Shown here: piece by piece, positions 24,830 through 37,639 of the stretch | How positions within the stretch are numbered: the stretch's first letter is position 1 | Layout: every line of letters starts with the position of its first letter | NCBI GenBank assembly: GCA_941918925.1 | Contig: OW799237.1 | Location: 1,593,201-1,657,200 of the forward strand | Direction of reading: 5' to 3' | Origin: Phyto melanocephala | Taxonomy: Eukaryota; Arthropoda; Insecta; Diptera; Rhinophoridae | DNA length: 64,000 nucleotides | Translations under genes and position numbers: made by a program | The notes under the pieces: generated by a model | The model's database searches: none | Seen by the model: the letters and a program-made list of their open reading frames with translations, nothing else | Told to the model about the DNA's origin: nothing

Positions 24830-25510
24830 GCAACTTCAACCTTCGTTGATTATGGAATGGCGGGCATCTCTAAATAAGATGGCGAGACATTCCAATCTTG
24901 AGACCAGATGGATACCTGGCCCCTCGGGAGTATCAGAAAACTGTATAGCGGACGTAATAGCGTAGAATGCAGCTCTTGGCCACTTGCCATAGACTTACAC
25001 ATTCACTAATTTTATTCTGCAAGACACTGGTCCAACAGGACTTATGCAGATCTGTATAGTTTAGATGGTCGGCTGAGACTGATACTTGTAAAATACTTTG
25101 ACAGAGCTGGCCGTAAGTAGACGACCGTCGAGCGAAGAAACTTATGCTACTCTCCCGCTCTCTATTCAGGGATCTTGTTAGTATTCTAAATAGATACTGT
25201 GCCTGGAGATTAAATTTCCCTATCAACGACTTCTACAGAAGTTGCCACGACGAGAAGGATGTTGCTATTGTTCTACTCTATGGCTTATATATTATATATA
25301 TTGCAACATCTGTGTGAAAGCTTGCTACAAGATCTTGTGAGTGAATCTCACGTGCTCGTTTCTTCGTTCGTCGGGTTGATTTTAGATTGCAACAAAACTT
25401 TTTCTCTTGGTGGGTCTAGCTACACGCTTCATCTTAAGGATTAGGTATCACAAAGGAATTGGTTATGGACCTAAAATGTTATGGTCTTCAGATTGGCAGC
25501 CTGTTTAACC
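24830..25510 (+). pseudogene. Non-LTR retrotransposon 3' fragment (RNase H tail), copy 1
   Basis: Frames on the plus strand give RWSAETDTCKI, WP*VDDRRAKKLMLLSRSLF, LNFPINDFYRSCHDEKDV and, in another frame, a tail ending before GGTATCACAAAGGAATTGG. This matches the C-terminus of retroelement polyproteins with RNase H ('WPSIDRRRT..LL.LSR...L...LTGH', then 'C.SC.DEEE.ET..H.LC.CPAL'). Stops and frameshifts show decay, and the 5' part is missing, as is usual for truncated non-LTR insertions. The same family appears at 26920-27370 and 62640-62850 in the same orientation. Confidence 0.6.
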
Positions 25511-26919
25511 TAATCTAACTTCAACCTTAGCTATCTTTGACAATAAGCAAGAACTATTTTCTCTGATAAGTAATTTGATTTTAGGAAATTAATTTTATTT
25601 AAAATCAAAAATATCGTTTCATATTTAGTCCTTTATTAATTTAGTCTGCCCAATAGTTAAATTTTATTATTATTCCAAAGGTTATTGTGCTACAAGAAGA
25701 ATACCCAATAAGGATTTACGCTATTACTTTCTAATAAGTTGTCCAAAATAATTCCATATTTGATTAAGGGCAGTTTTAAATTTAGAAATTCCCTTAAGCC
25801 ACAAAAATCTGTCTGTTATTATACCGGTGGGCTGTAGAACCTGCAAACTATAAAGAATTTCTAAAATTCGCATTATTTATATTTAACCAAGAGTGTATTC
25901 AATGTCAATTCTTAAAGAGTCGTTGGTCTAACTTAAAACATGAGTATACTTTTTTATGGCATCTATACAAGTGGCTGGTACTTAATTGACTACTTGCGGA
26001 ATGATTGCAATAAGAAGAAAATGTTTGTCACTGCTGGTAGCTGGATTTTTAAATAAACGTTTACACTGCCTAAGTACACTCGTACTAATGTTTATCATTG
26101 TGTATGTCATTCTAACCATTACCACTTCTGCATTACAAATCTATCTCCATTTCGTACAACTTTCTCGTACTTATTCTTGAACTTCTGCACAGTTTATGTG
26201 TACAAATAACAAATAACGAAATGTCTTGAAATGGCTTGATTAACGATGTACCCTTTTCACAACTCCGTCTCCTCCTTTCGCATAGCATGACTAGTATGAA
26301 TATTTTCTACAAAGGCATTCTAATATGTTTTTTATATATTTTAATCTAATTTTCTTTTTGTTTTTATTTTTGTATTTCTTTATTTGTGCTTTACATAAGC
26401 TGCTAATAGCAATAAATATGTTATGCACAAAACGGTTCTAATGTCGTGGGCAGCATGGTAATGATGAAATCGTTGTTCGAATGATTGAGTATGTGGCACA
26501 TAATGGTCTTGAGCAAGTTTCCATTAGAGAGTGAGAAAACTAGTGTGTGTTCGGCTGTTGATTGTATAGGTAGGTTGCTAGTTAAATATAATTTAGTGGA
26601 CTACGAGTGACATTTAACTACATTTGTATGTGATGACTGACTGACTACACATGGCAGAGTATACCAACGAAAAGTGATAATATCATACAACTACAATACG
26701 AACATAATGGTCGTCCCAATATTAGCGTTAAGTTTAAATTTTTACAATTTTGTTAGTACGAGTTGTATGGTAATTTTTCTTTTACAATTGTACGCCAAAC
26801 GAATCAACAGTAAAGCGCTAAATTAAAAAATTATAGATCAAATGTTTGCTGATGGATCAGAAGACCATAGTTCGTCCTCATTCTCGTTGGTTACTCAAAA
26901 ATATATCCGCAGTAACCTA
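25511..26919. other. Non-coding DNA, nothing recognised
   Basis: No supported gene. A 64-codon frame at 25986-26180 is rich in hydrophobic residues (LVLMFIIVYVILTITTSALQ) but has no start context or family match. Confidence 0.45.
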
Positions 26920-27370
26920 AAACGCCTAGAGGCCTTGCAAACTCTGCTACTTGTGAAGTAGCAAGACAAACATGGCCGTCAATGGACGATCGTCGAATTG
27001 GGGCACTTATGAAACTGTCTCGCTTACATTTGCTGTATCTTGTTTATGCCCTAACTGAACACTTTGTTTTCGAGTACACGCCAGGATATTAAATCTCCCT
27101 TTAAATGACTTCCGCAGAAGTTGGTATGGCGAGGAGGGACTGATACTGTACAATATCTTCTCTGTCATAACCCAGCTTTTGCAGCACCTCTTGGACAATC
27201 TGGCGAGTGCGTCTCACGTTGATTTTTGACGAATACAATCGTGTCTTTAAGCGTGAAGTTGGTTTTAGATTTCAATAACCGTTTTTTCTGGCTGTAGACG
27301 GGACTAGCTGCACGCGATATCCAAGTATTAGGTATCATAAAGAGGTCTGTCATCGAATAGCAGTTCAATT
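26920..27370 (+). pseudogene. Non-LTR retrotransposon 3' fragment (RNase H tail), copy 2
   Basis: One frame gives TCEVARQTWPSMDDRRIGAL and MKLSRLHLLYLVYALTEH. Another gives TILYNIFSVITQLLQHLLDN, and a third LLCHNPAFAAPLGQSGECVS, the decayed zinc-type tail. It ends with TTAGGTATCATAAAGAGGTC at about 27340, as in copy 1. It is the same family and orientation as copy 1, about 2 kb away, but the sequences differ enough to be separate insertions or an old duplication. Confidence 0.6.
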
Positions 27371-28287
27371 CAGCAAAAATTGATATCCAAAAAATCTACT
27401 CATTGTCTTATTTTTTTAACAACAAAGACTTTGACTTTAACAAAATATTTTTCTATACTCCACTTTATTTATTCGATTGCTCAAAAAACAAATATTCAAC
27501 GCAATAAAATATAACATCTATAATGAAAGAAAGACAGACAGAAAAAACTTGCATGCATCGTAATATATAATGAGAGGTGAAGGTTAGGGAAGCAGAATAC
27601 AAAAACAACTATTCAATATTTTTCTTAAATATAATTTTTTCAAAGAAACTTAATATGTGATAAGAACAAAATAAATTTGCTCAAATTTTACTCAGCCCCT
27701 AAGTTCTCGATTTTGTTGTTGAAGAGTAATTTTTAAGCACGAATTATTAAACAAAGTCAAAGAATATGCCTTTCCATTGTCCATATGAATACATGTGTAG
27801 GCTTGAATGTATGAATGTCTATATGTATAAACACAAATATAAATTTACAAGTACTTGGCATGTGTATGATAAAAGTATGTGTGAACGTAATTTTAATACA
27901 TCAGAGACATGTCTTTAAGACACTGACTGTCACAACACTTTTGTCATCAATTTTAATGTCAATATTTCCGCGTTGGCTTTGTTGTTTTATTTTTTCTATT
28001 TTCGTAATAATTGACACCACTGTCGACAGTTGAAGATTATAAAAAGTAGATTGACTTTGGCTCATTTGAATTGGATTTTTACTGAATTTTAAAACATTTT
28101 ATATGAGATAAAATAGGTCAAAATGCAACTTACTTCTATGACAGATTATGTCGATTTTCTTTTAGTTTTAATTTAATTACTATGAAGAAGGAAATAAAAA
28201 GACATTTTTACAACCATATGTCGCTAGTATCACTTTCTATGAGGATTACAGATCAGCGCATTTGTAAGATTATCTTTTTTTTAATAA
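27371..28287. other. Non-coding DNA, nothing recognised
   Basis: It contains A/T-rich DNA and TGTATG-like motifs at 27795-27830. The 72-codon frame at 27815-28033 has no recognisable motif. Confidence 0.45.
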
Positions 28288-28470
28288 GCGAGTATATGTG
28301 AACAAGCCCGAGATAATCTTTAAACTCAATGTCAGCATCTTTGCAGAAACTCGAACTCTACAGCCACAAATTTTGAAAGATGCTATGGAAAATGCTCTAA
28401 GACAAGTCCATCATGGCGAAACTGAAAACGGATGTTTTTTAAATGACATTATTTTTAATGCTTATTGTAA
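28288..28470 (+). pseudogene. Mariner-type transposase, C-terminal fragment
   Basis: The frame reads NKPEIIFKLNVSIFAETRTL, LKDAMENALRQVHHGETENG, then CFLNDIIF. It follows the C-terminal end of DD41D-like mariner transposases ('NKPETI..LK..IR..I.EI....L..V.ENW..R......GGHL.DIIFH'). The relic at 32590 has the same ENKPEIMFELK segment. Only the last 55-60 residues survive, without catalytic residues. The A/T-rich continuation of the open frame to 28606 is not part of the family. Confidence 0.5.
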
Positions 28471-30089
28471 AAAAAATTCCATTTTGTATATTTTATTATT
28501 TAAAAAAAAAAAACCATACACCAACGAAAAAAAAATTTTGATTCTGTATTTAATAAAGTTTTTAAAATTAAAAGAATCATTTAGAATAGTTGCAATTTTT
28601 TATTAATTTATTTTTATTTAAGCATATCCCTATAAGTATCTTGTAAAAAATCCGAGAGTTTGTTTTATACATTGTATTTCAACACAAAATTAAATCTTAA
28701 TGCTCTGCATGCTCTAATATAATCCCGTGTTCTAACCTTATAAATATTTTAGCTTTATATTACACCATCCTTTAACAAGAAAAAAAAAGTTATTAACCAG
28801 TCACATTGGCAGACAACCTGACCTGTTGTTTCTTTGTGCCTCCGTCCTGTTCAGCTTAATAAACAACAATTTACTTGTGTCGCATAATAATTTTATTAAT
28901 TTCCGAATATTTAATATTTTTAACAAGTTGTGTACATAAAACATAAATTTCTTTTTAAATAAACACATTTTGTTACAAGAAAACGTAACACACACACACA
29001 CACAAAGAACAAAAGAAACAAAAGTGAATTAAATAACAACACCAACAACAATATGATAAACGTGGTAATAAATCATAGTTATTAATTACAGCATGTACAA
29101 AACAGAATTTGTAAACTTCTTAAGGTAAAATTTTCTTACAACATTACACTACACGTAACATTAGCTGCGGATAGAAACTTTGTGATGGTCTTCAGAGTTA
29201 CAAAAACAAAAGCAAAAAAACGAACTGAAATTAACTTATAGAAAATATCCTTTAGATGAATATAAAATAGAAGAAAATATATTTCATATACAAGAAATAT
29301 AGTTATTTTAAAATTTACAACATATATAATTTAAGGTAACAATAAAATAAAGTCTTTAATAAGTTTTACACTACAGAGACTCTGTGGCATCTACTACGAG
29401 CCAAGAAAAATGTTTAAATTATTAAACAGTCTTCAAACACGTGTTTAAATTAGAAACAACTCCAGCTACAGTAGGGGATATATATTTGGAAGCACTTGGT
29501 GAAAAGCCAACTTAGTTTTTTAATCTTAAAGGGTTTGAATAGAACTAACAACACTTTTAAGTGTCATTGGATTTGGTGTGTAACCAGAAATTGAGATAAA
29601 AATAAACTAGCATTAATAAGGATTATATATATATCTAAAGGAGAATAACGATTATCTTTGTAATCACTCACTCTCTATTTTCGAATGGAGAATATATGAA
29701 AATATATAGTATTCTATGCAAAAAAGCTCAATGCTTGATAAACCCAGGTTGTCAATTATGGCAATCGTCTGGCAAGGTGAACTCAAACCTCGTTTCATGG
29801 TGGGGATATTGTGTTCATAAAACATGCAATAACCGAAAACAAGAACTATTATTTTTATTATTTTTTTTTATGCTAAAAAAATTTAGTCTGTCATCCAAAG
29901 AAGTTCTGGTTCATAGTCAAATGACACCGATTTTAAATTTATTAACTGTCAGATTTCCGCCAAGCTGGTTGAAAATTACGACGGTTACTCTTTATATTTC
30001 AAGATTAGAGACAAAAAACATCGAAAATGGCTTTGTTGCTTATCAAAATATTTTTCATGACAGTCAATATCTCAGAACCTTCAAATCCT
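28471..30089. other. Non-coding DNA, nothing firmly recognised
   Basis: A (CA)n lies at 28988-29004. The 149-codon plus-strand frame at 29696-30145 runs antisense to the mariner relic at its right end and has no motif of its own. The 3' half of that mariner may lie here but is unreadable. Confidence 0.4.
28988..29004. repeat. (CA)n microsatellite
   Basis: ACACACACACACACACA is embedded in A-rich DNA. Confidence 0.8.
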
Positions 30090-30580
30090 GCATTTTGAAA
30101 TATTTCGGTACGGTTTTGCTTGTCTTGAAAGGCCCGAACGGTTGACTGCTATTTACTTTCGGGCACATACGCATAGATCCACAATTCGTCACGTGTCACG
30201 ATGCTTTACAGCACCGCAATAAATTTTTGAGCGAATAATTAATACGAGCCTTTTTTTAGCGATTGTCGAGTTCTTTGTAAACCAAATTGAACAAATCTTG
30301 CTGCAGACAAATGCTCATCCAATATTGAATCTAGGCTGGTTCCATTAATTTTTAAGGTTGCCTCAATCTCACGATAAGTCACACGACGCTCTTGCAATCA
30401 ATGTTGTTTGGAACAAAATTTGGACATCCTTTACAAAACTCGCCGTTGAGTGAATTATAGCCACGATTGAACTTAGTAAACCATCGATAAACACTGGTCC
30501 TTGAAGGTGCTTCATCGCTAAAAATTTAATTTTGTTCATCACTGTACTGTTGTTGTTTAACATTAAATTTTAAAGTTTAA
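30090..30580 (-). pseudogene. Mariner (DD34D-type) transposase relic
   Basis: Reading leftwards from about 30530, the frame gives SDEAPSRTSVYRWFTKFNRG and YNSLNGEFCKG, the second helix-turn-helix of classical mariners ('...VYRW...F.RGR.SL.D..R.GRP'). At 30118-30205 the frame gives IVTRDELWIYAYVPESK, a stop, then QSTVRAFQDKQNRTE. This corresponds to 'VTGDESWIY.YDPE.K.QS..W.F.DEP.P.K' and keeps the first catalytic Asp. Between them ILDEHLSAARFVQFGLQRTR is the linker with changed frame. The second and third catalytic motifs were not found. It is a different mariner branch from the DD41D relics. Confidence 0.6.
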
Positions 30581-31835
30581 CAACACAAACAGCGTTCGTA
30601 CGTTAAAACGTTCAGCGTACGTATATTGTCAAAAATTTCAAACTTTACTCTAGCAACGTCACCTGCCAGATTAAAACAGTAGAGTTTCTCAATTAAAAAG
30701 GCTACCCTCGTATTTTCAATCGCCATAATGTCACAATTTCAAAATACACTACCGCAAATTTCTTTTATTGGTGCATTTAATACTTTACTCCCAACTGTAA
30801 TACAATTTAAATAAGGCAACATCTCTATGCAAAATTGTATTAACGCATTTTCCTTCAAAATATATGCAAAACAGTAGAAATGCCCTAAAGACTAGAAACT
30901 CATTTCACAAAGTATATGAGTAGAAGGAAAAAATATGTATAAATTTAAAATAGGCAATTCCATGGACAGGAATTATCAAATTCTAGTACGTACTTATGTA
31001 CGTGTTACAGGCCATAACAACTACCACCATCTCCATATAATTTTATGCAAATACAACAACAGTAAACTAACAATTTTTAGCACACATTTTCTTTTAAGTA
31101 GCGGCAAAAATAAACCTCAACAACATACAATAGCCCGCACCGGACCAGCAACATAACAACAGCCGCAACCACATCATATACTAAATAAATGTTTAAAGTT
31201 AAAGCCTGGTTAACTGCCAGTCAGTCAGCCTACCTCCTTAGTCATCCAGCAGGCTGGTTAAATTACAATAACTAAACAAAATAATAAAAGCAACAAAACA
31301 AAAAACATGGTAATATGCCCCTGCACGCAAACAAGAGCGATAAAAATCGCCTTTAATAAATTATTGATTCGCACCATCACAACCACGAACACAATAACAA
31401 ATGTAAGCACGAGTTTTTAAAACAAAGAACTTGTATGATTTAGTGGACCACAACCAATGGCATAAATACCCTAACCTTTGCGTTTGCACGCAGTGGCAGG
31501 ATTAAGTACTTGTGCAATATTTTTAACTTAAATTATTATTTGTAAATAGAGCGAATGGGTGAGGTATTAATTTAATTAGGGAATTAAGGACTTAAAAGAG
31601 GCACAGAGTTTTTACCAGAACCATATAATTAATAAAGCAGAGTAGACATTTTCTACAGAACCTTTAATATTCTAATTAATTATTTCGCAAACGAAAACGT
31701 CAAAGGTTAAATTTTATTCATAATAAAGCGCGTTACAAAACGTACGCATGATTGAAACTCGAAAGCATACTTTGTTTCAAAAATCTTTTTTTTTTTTATT
31801 GAAATTTAAAGTTAAAAAAATAGCACGTCTAGTAA
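30581..31835. other. Non-coding DNA
   Basis: A palindromic patch CGTACGTTAAAACGTTCAGC with GTACG lies at 30597-30621, and 30984-30999 (ACGTACTTATGTACGT) is another. The 5' end of the mariner relic probably extends to about 30720. No gene is recognised. Confidence 0.45.
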
Positions 31836-32814
31836 AGGGTATCTCAGTCAGAATGCACTTTTTTTACTGTAACTCTAAAATTTGGCATCTGTCTCATATG
31901 TTTCATATGTTTCGATTATTAAAATTCGAGCGCTTTACGAAAGATCAACGCATTTTAATTTTAAAAAAGGTATTACAAAAATGTTAAAAGCTACGCAAAC
32001 ATTGAAAAATATTCTGTCGAGAAAGTGAACCTAATGTGTCAACCATTCAAGGAGTAGCCAAACAATTTTAACAAACTGGGTTGGTTTTGAACATTAAGAC
32101 TCCTGTGTGTCAACTTACCGGTGGGTCTTTTAAAAACACTGCTGTTGTAAACGAAACCCCGCATACATCAATTCGCCAACATTTTTGACAACCTTAAATT
32201 TCACGAAGCACTACGCAGCGAATTTTGACAAAAGAACTCCACCTTCACCACTACCATGTGAAGCCCCGGCAATTCGTTCAATGGCTAGCAGAGTCAATGC
32301 CATTTTGTTTGAAAAAATTCATCTTCCACGATAAAGCGCATTTCCATCTAAATGGCATGAATGGAGCATTGGAACAAAGTTATTGTAGCCTCAGCTAGAA
32401 AGTATTGATCTAAACGACAGGTGGTTTCATCAAGACGGCACCACCTGCCACACAGCGCATAAAACAATTCATTTATTGCAGCAACGATTTCTAGAATAAA
32501 TTATATAAAAAAATTCTGATACCAACGCCACCAAGATCATGCGATTCAACGCCGTGTCATATTTAGCGGTTTGTGGGATCTTGGGCTTATGAGAATAAAC
32601 CAGAAATAATGTTCGAGCTTAAATCCGCTTAAATCCGCTTAAATCCACATTGAAAATTTAAAGAAAAGAGAAATGGCTTGTGATCAATGCTGCTTTTTGA
32701 CGGATATTCTACTCCATACTTAATCAGAACATGTCTTTTTTATAACCAATAAAAATGTCACAAAAATACATGTTTCTATTTAAAAATGAAAAGGAACCTT
32801 CTTACTAAGACAGC
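31836..32814 (+). mobile_element. Decayed full-length DD41D-like mariner element
   Basis: The left end AGGGTATCTCAGTCAGAATG (31836) and right end ACCTTCTTACTAAGACAGCC (32796-32815, reverse complement GGCTGTCTTAGTAAGAAGGT) match at about 14 of 20 positions, with the same layout as the better preserved pair at 44904-45832 (CGGGTGTCCCAACTAGAATG). Transposase remnants cover almost the whole interior. Confidence 0.55.
31928..32690 (+). pseudogene. DD41D-like mariner transposase, full of stops and shifts
   Basis: In order: ERFTKDQRILILKKVLQKC (N-terminal helix-turn-helix, compare MERYTNEQRILIVKLFYQNG at 45017); STTQRILTKELHLHHYHVKP (second helix-turn-helix end); FIFHDKAHFHLNGMNG (first catalytic Asp retained in HDKAHF); DRWFHQDGTTCHTAHKT (second catalytic Asp); PPRSCDSTPCHI (third motif, Asp lost); ENKPEIMFELKS. 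At least six stops or frame changes separate these blocks. A decamer CTTAAATCCG is tandemly triplicated at about 32619-32647, after the ENKPEIMF segment. Confidence 0.65.
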
Positions 32815-34401
32815 CAATATTTAAGTTGCTTTTTAACTCCGATGTTTTACAATATCCTTTTGTATAAATTTGCTTGAATTTGGTGATGCTGTTAAACCGC
32901 ATCCGTTTTTGAAATTTCAAAGATAGTCATGGTGCATAAGCTGTACCAAACAGTGACAGATTGTGCATGCATAAGTGGATTATTTAGACCCCAAGTTCAA
33001 TTTTGATGATTAGTGAAACTAAGGACATGTTTGCTCTTAACATCAGCATTCACTTGATATTCAATAAACCATTGCATAGGATGTAACTGTTAAATTATAC
33101 TCGCCGGTGCAAGCACTCAAACTTTGTTAGTGCTGCAGACTGCAGATTGAGCAACAATGGCATAGTGGGGGGCGGCGATAAATACCAAAGACTTAACTTC
33201 GCAGCCTAAAAAATTTGTAAAACGATGGTTAAAATGCTTTGTTGATCTATTTGTATTTGTTGGTTTTGTATTTGCTAAAGCATTGTTAGATTCCACAAAA
33301 ACGACCATCTCCAGAGCGATTAACACAAAGATACTTAGAGGAATACTGGGATAAAAACTAAAACAAATGTTTAAGAAGGGAGGCAGATATCATCAACAAA
33401 ATGTGAACAAAAAAACACTAAGTGGTATCAAATAAATTGCTGGCATTGAGCCACTCACTAACAAACCGTAGAATTGCAGTTTTCGCGATTTTGTTTGATT
33501 TTTTTGTTTTTTAGATAAATAAATCGTTGATTGCAATTGAGTAAAGTTTGTTTATAACGGCATGATTTTCGTACAAAATTAAGTGTTAAACGTGATGAGG
33601 TGACCAGCATAAAACCAGGGGGGACATAAGAATGATGTTAATAATGAGTTTGAAGGATACAAATTAGAATTCTGAAATAACAATTAAAATAATGGCATTA
33701 AAAACTGTAATTAAAATTAAAATTCGCTTGTAGGGGTAAAGAGTCAAGGCAATTACAATATAATTCTGCAACATGTATTTTTCATGGGTAACTGTTAGTA
33801 TATAACTTAAAGCTGAGAGCAACGGCGATTCCTGTTTCACAGAATCTCAAAGTTCAAGAACAAATTTAATGAAGTACAATTTATATTTTTGCTTCATTGT
33901 TTTTTAACGATCGATTATCAGTACGTTAACTCCCACTAAACAGATATGTTAAAAATTATACAAGATATATAGCTGTTTGAGTAACTTTTTAAACTCCTAG
34001 AAAGCAAAATTTAGTTCAAAAATTGTTATGCTATGGCCCCCGGGGCCAAATACGTTTCGTAATTTTTACGCACACAAGATGAAGTTTTATGTCTCTCTCT
34101 CTCTCTCTCTTTCAAATACTTTCAGTACACTTTGAATACTTTATTTATTATTGAATGTGTATATTGAAATGTGAAAATTGACAGTAGTGGGAAATTTTTC
34201 TTTGATATTTTTAATATATTCATACGTGCATTTATAAGTTAACATAAATAACCTAAATAATGTTCACGAAATTTCTCCAAGTGCACATAAAATGCACTCA
34301 CTACTATTTTGAAACTGCCTGTCTTTTTGAAGAAGACTGATTTAAAACGAGACCAGAAATAATCATGATGTTTTCTTTTTAAAAGCAGCTTGATATATAA
34401 G
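32815..34401. other. Non-coding DNA
   Basis: A (CT)n lies at 34092-34112. The patch 32930-33230 has more balanced composition (for example GTGGGGGGCGGCGATAAATA near 33165) but no readable frame. Nothing else is recognised. Confidence 0.45.
34092..34112. repeat. (CT)n microsatellite
   Basis: TCTCTCTCTCTCTCTCTCTT is a simple dinucleotide run. Confidence 0.8.
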
Positions 34402-36108
34402 CCCAGCAAAAAATATTTAAAAAGGTAATCGAGTGTGGAATTAAGCATTTTTAAGAGAATCACTTCCCAGCTGGATTACCAACTTAATTATTTTAACAAG
34501 GCGTGAGACTTAAATAATTAGTTCTTAATAATTGATTAAATACTTTATATATCTAATAATAAGTGATTTTTTTATTTTAGGAAGTACATCTTTATTTCAA
34601 TAAGGTAGTACTTCTCTAATTTTTAATGTGAATAGTTCTTCTTTAAAACATAAGAACTATTTCCAAATTTAAATATTTTAATTAATTAATTTTATTTCAG
34701 TAAGTACTTATTTTTTAAATTTTATAATTAGTTTTTTTTCTCTTTGTTAATTAAATTAAAACACAAGTTATTTATCAAACATTTATATTTTTTTATTAAA
34801 AAAAGTATTAAGCAAAAAATTTATTAACTTATTGGTTTTGTTATTTAAACTTTAAAATAATTTTATATGATGTAAAAAATATTTACATTCTATTCAGAGC
34901 TTTTCGACTCGTCTAAGATTTCCTTCATAAGCTTTAAACAAGTTTGCTTGAAATGTTAATTTTTTTGCGTACTTAATGGCTTTTCGCAATTCTCCTACAA
35001 GGTCTAGTTCAGTAGATATCTCAGTTGATCTTACCACTAAAAAAGTGAAATACTTAGTAAATTTAAAAATGTAAAACTATATCTACTTACAAAAGAGAAC
35101 GTTCATTGTTGCCTTGTAATTCATTGATCGCTTTGTGTCTAAATGTTGTCACATTGGATTTAGAGGGCTTTCTTGTCAAAATACTTTTTTTAAATTATCT
35201 TTAATTTTTTAATTATTTCTTTAATATTGCAACCTACTTAACATTTTTATACTATCGTCTTTTCTATTTTATTTAACACACACATGTCTGCTTATGTCGA
35301 TGAACACTTTAAAATTAATGCTTTGCAGTTAAAAGCATTTTTTTCAATATTTTTTCATAAGAAATAACTGTACAGCTTTTTTATTTTTTACTCTCATAAT
35401 TTTTTGTATTTAATTTCTTATTTAAAAAATATGCAAAAGCAACTCGATTACATTTTATAAAATTATATTCAAAAGGTAATCGAGTTGGTATATTTTTGCG
35501 TTATATTAAATTAGCTTGAGAGAGAAATTGTTTGCAATCTCACTATTTTTCAAACGATGAAATTTCATTTAAATTTTTTTAGTTGACAAAATTCTTTATA
35601 TACAAGGCGTATTTACTTTGCAAGGTGTTTGCAACAAAGAAAATGTTCGCCACTATTTTTTTAAGTACAGTTTGGCATTCGAAAACGCCACAACTTCTCG
35701 AAAGGTTTGTAATGAAGAAAATTATAATTCTTGTTTTTTTATTACTAATGTTAATTTAATGTATATTATATGCATCTTTTTACTGAAACTTTAAATATTT
35801 GTTGCATACATTAAAATAAAAAAAATTGTAAAATAAATTAATTGCAAAAATGTAACTCCTTACTTTTTAATCAAAAATAATTAAGCGGAGAGTTCAAAAA
35901 TGTGTATGTTTTTGTTTTAATAACTAATTTCATTTGAACAAATTGTAAGGCTTTCTTTTATAACTCAAGTAATACGTTCAACTACCACTTGCTATTTTAA
36001 TTATTTAATGTAATGTGTTTGGTAATCGACAAATAAATTTTAGCAACACCAAAAGTAAGTCATTATGTGGCAAGTTGTTCTTATGGTAATCGCTAATTTT
36101 TTGCTGGG
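34402..36108 (-). mobile_element. Internally deleted DNA transposon with CCCAGCAAAAAAT ends ('element A')
   Basis: The left end CCCAGCAAAAAATATTTAAA (34402) and right end ATTTTTTGCTGGG (36096-36108) form a 13-bp perfect inverted repeat. Both subterminal regions carry GGTAATCG motifs (34421, 36021, 36083 and, further in, 35476) and a GGATTACC (34473). On the minus strand inside the element lie the last two exons of a gene homologous to the second gene of the transposon at 49.7-52.9 kb. No transposase part is recognised, so the copy is probably non-autonomous. A clear target-site duplication was not seen. Confidence 0.55.
34894..35165 (-). pseudogene. Last exons of a DUF4806-like transposon gene
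   Basis: On the minus strand, an exon ending at 35091 (frame KRSMNYKATMNVLF) is followed by a 54-nt intron (GTAAGT at 35090 to TTTTTTAG at 35037) and a final exon 35036-34894. The final exon is read as VRSTEISTELDLVGELRKAI, then KYAKKLTFQANLFKAYEGNL, ending at TGA. The homologous last exon at 50753-50629 reads ACRSLGAQDVEAELRNALKI; both share the pattern ELR.A.K..KK and the same intron phase (one base before, two after). Earlier exons are not readable. Function is unknown. Proteins of this kind (DUF4806, recalled from memory) are frequent in insects and often tied to transposons. Confidence 0.5.
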
Positions 36109-37639
36109 AGGTCAATAGAAGTATAAATACTTTTGTAAAATTAATGACGCTCTATTTTTTTTATCCTTGACAGACGGCCACGAATTTAAGCGTTAAAAAA
36201 TGCAAAACTTATTTAATGTTGTTCACACCAGCATCAGAAGTACAAATTTAAAATACATCCTATAAATTACCCAAAGGAAAAATCGTTTTTATTAAACCAA
36301 ATTCAAATTGTATTTTAATACAAAAAACAAACAGAACCTAAATGCCTGCCTGTGCAAATGCAATTGTTGTTAAAACCATAATCAAGTAGTTTATAAATCG
36401 TTTTATGTGAATAAATGTTTAAAAAACACACACACACACACAAATAATAATATAATCATAATCATAATCGTAAAATGGCCTAAAGTGTAATAGAGAGCAT
36501 GAAGGAAAGATTGAGTGAGTGTTTGTGAAATATTTAAATTCATTGTGGCCAAGTTTATAGGCCTTAAATTATTATTTGTTTACGACTGAAGTACGAGTAC
36601 GTAATTATTAATGCAACTGTTGAAATATTATTTATAATAATTTGCACCTTATTCGAAGAGTAAGAGTTTTTCAACTCTTTTTGTTAACGGTTCATTGTGT
36701 TGAATTGCCTGATTTATTTTGTTGATGTTTTGTATTTTGCCTGTCTGGTTATTATTTATAATTTGTTTAAATTATAAAACGTTTATCAGCCGTAATTTCT
36801 TGCATGTCTATATAAAAATTGATATAAAAATATTTTGTTGATTTTTTAAATTTAAATTTATGCCTTTAACAAAAAAAAAACTATATTTGGAGGTGTAGCC
36901 ATTGGGCAGAAGTTATTTTTATAATGTGTTCGCCCGCTTGTGTATGGGTCGCGTACAATTATGCCAAAATAAAAACACAAATTGTTAAGGCAGTAACTCG
37001 TTCATTTTAAAAATTTATTTTAAAACCTGCTGCAGTGCAACAATTAATCAAAATTTATATAAATTGATTAAAAAAGTAGTTTTTAAACAAGCGTCAATCA
37101 TTTGTTATTTTAAACACTCTTATCAGCCAACGAAATTTTCAAATTAAAAAATTGCATGAAAATTATTTTTCATGTTTCTCTAGTCACATTCGTCTAACGA
37201 ATAAATCTTAGATTTTAAATTTAAAATAAATAAAATATTCTCTATATCTCTGCATAAATGTATGTACTTTTATTAGATTATATTTCAAAAGTAGAAAAGT
37301 TAATATTATTCTACTTTCTATAACAATGTTATGGGTAACAAATACAATCATGTTATTTAATAATAATACTATTTAAAACCAATAAAAAAAATTACAAGAA
37401 ATATTGACAATATCATCTTCCTGAAACATCATCAATATGTAGACGATAATCCTCAGATTGTGTTGGAACAACTTAATTGAATTTGCAAGCAGTCATGCAT
37501 TCTTTATGCGATTCTCATCATCATGAACATTAGTAGCAACATTATGATAGCAGAGCTTGAAATAAAGACAATGTTCGTACACTAAAAGAAAAATGATTTG
37601 ATGATTGTAGAGAAAGTAGACGAGGTGTAAATGAAAAAC
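36109..37639. other. Non-coding DNA
   Basis: It holds a (CA)n at 36426-36442 followed by ATAATCATAATCATAATCG, and a small hairpin AAGAGTTTTTCAACTCTT at 36663-36680. No gene is recognised. Confidence 0.45.

Noticed and set aside
29696..30145. 149-codon open frame on the plus strand
   Set aside because: It has no motif and a poly-T derived hydrophobic run. Its right end is antisense to a recognisable mariner segment.
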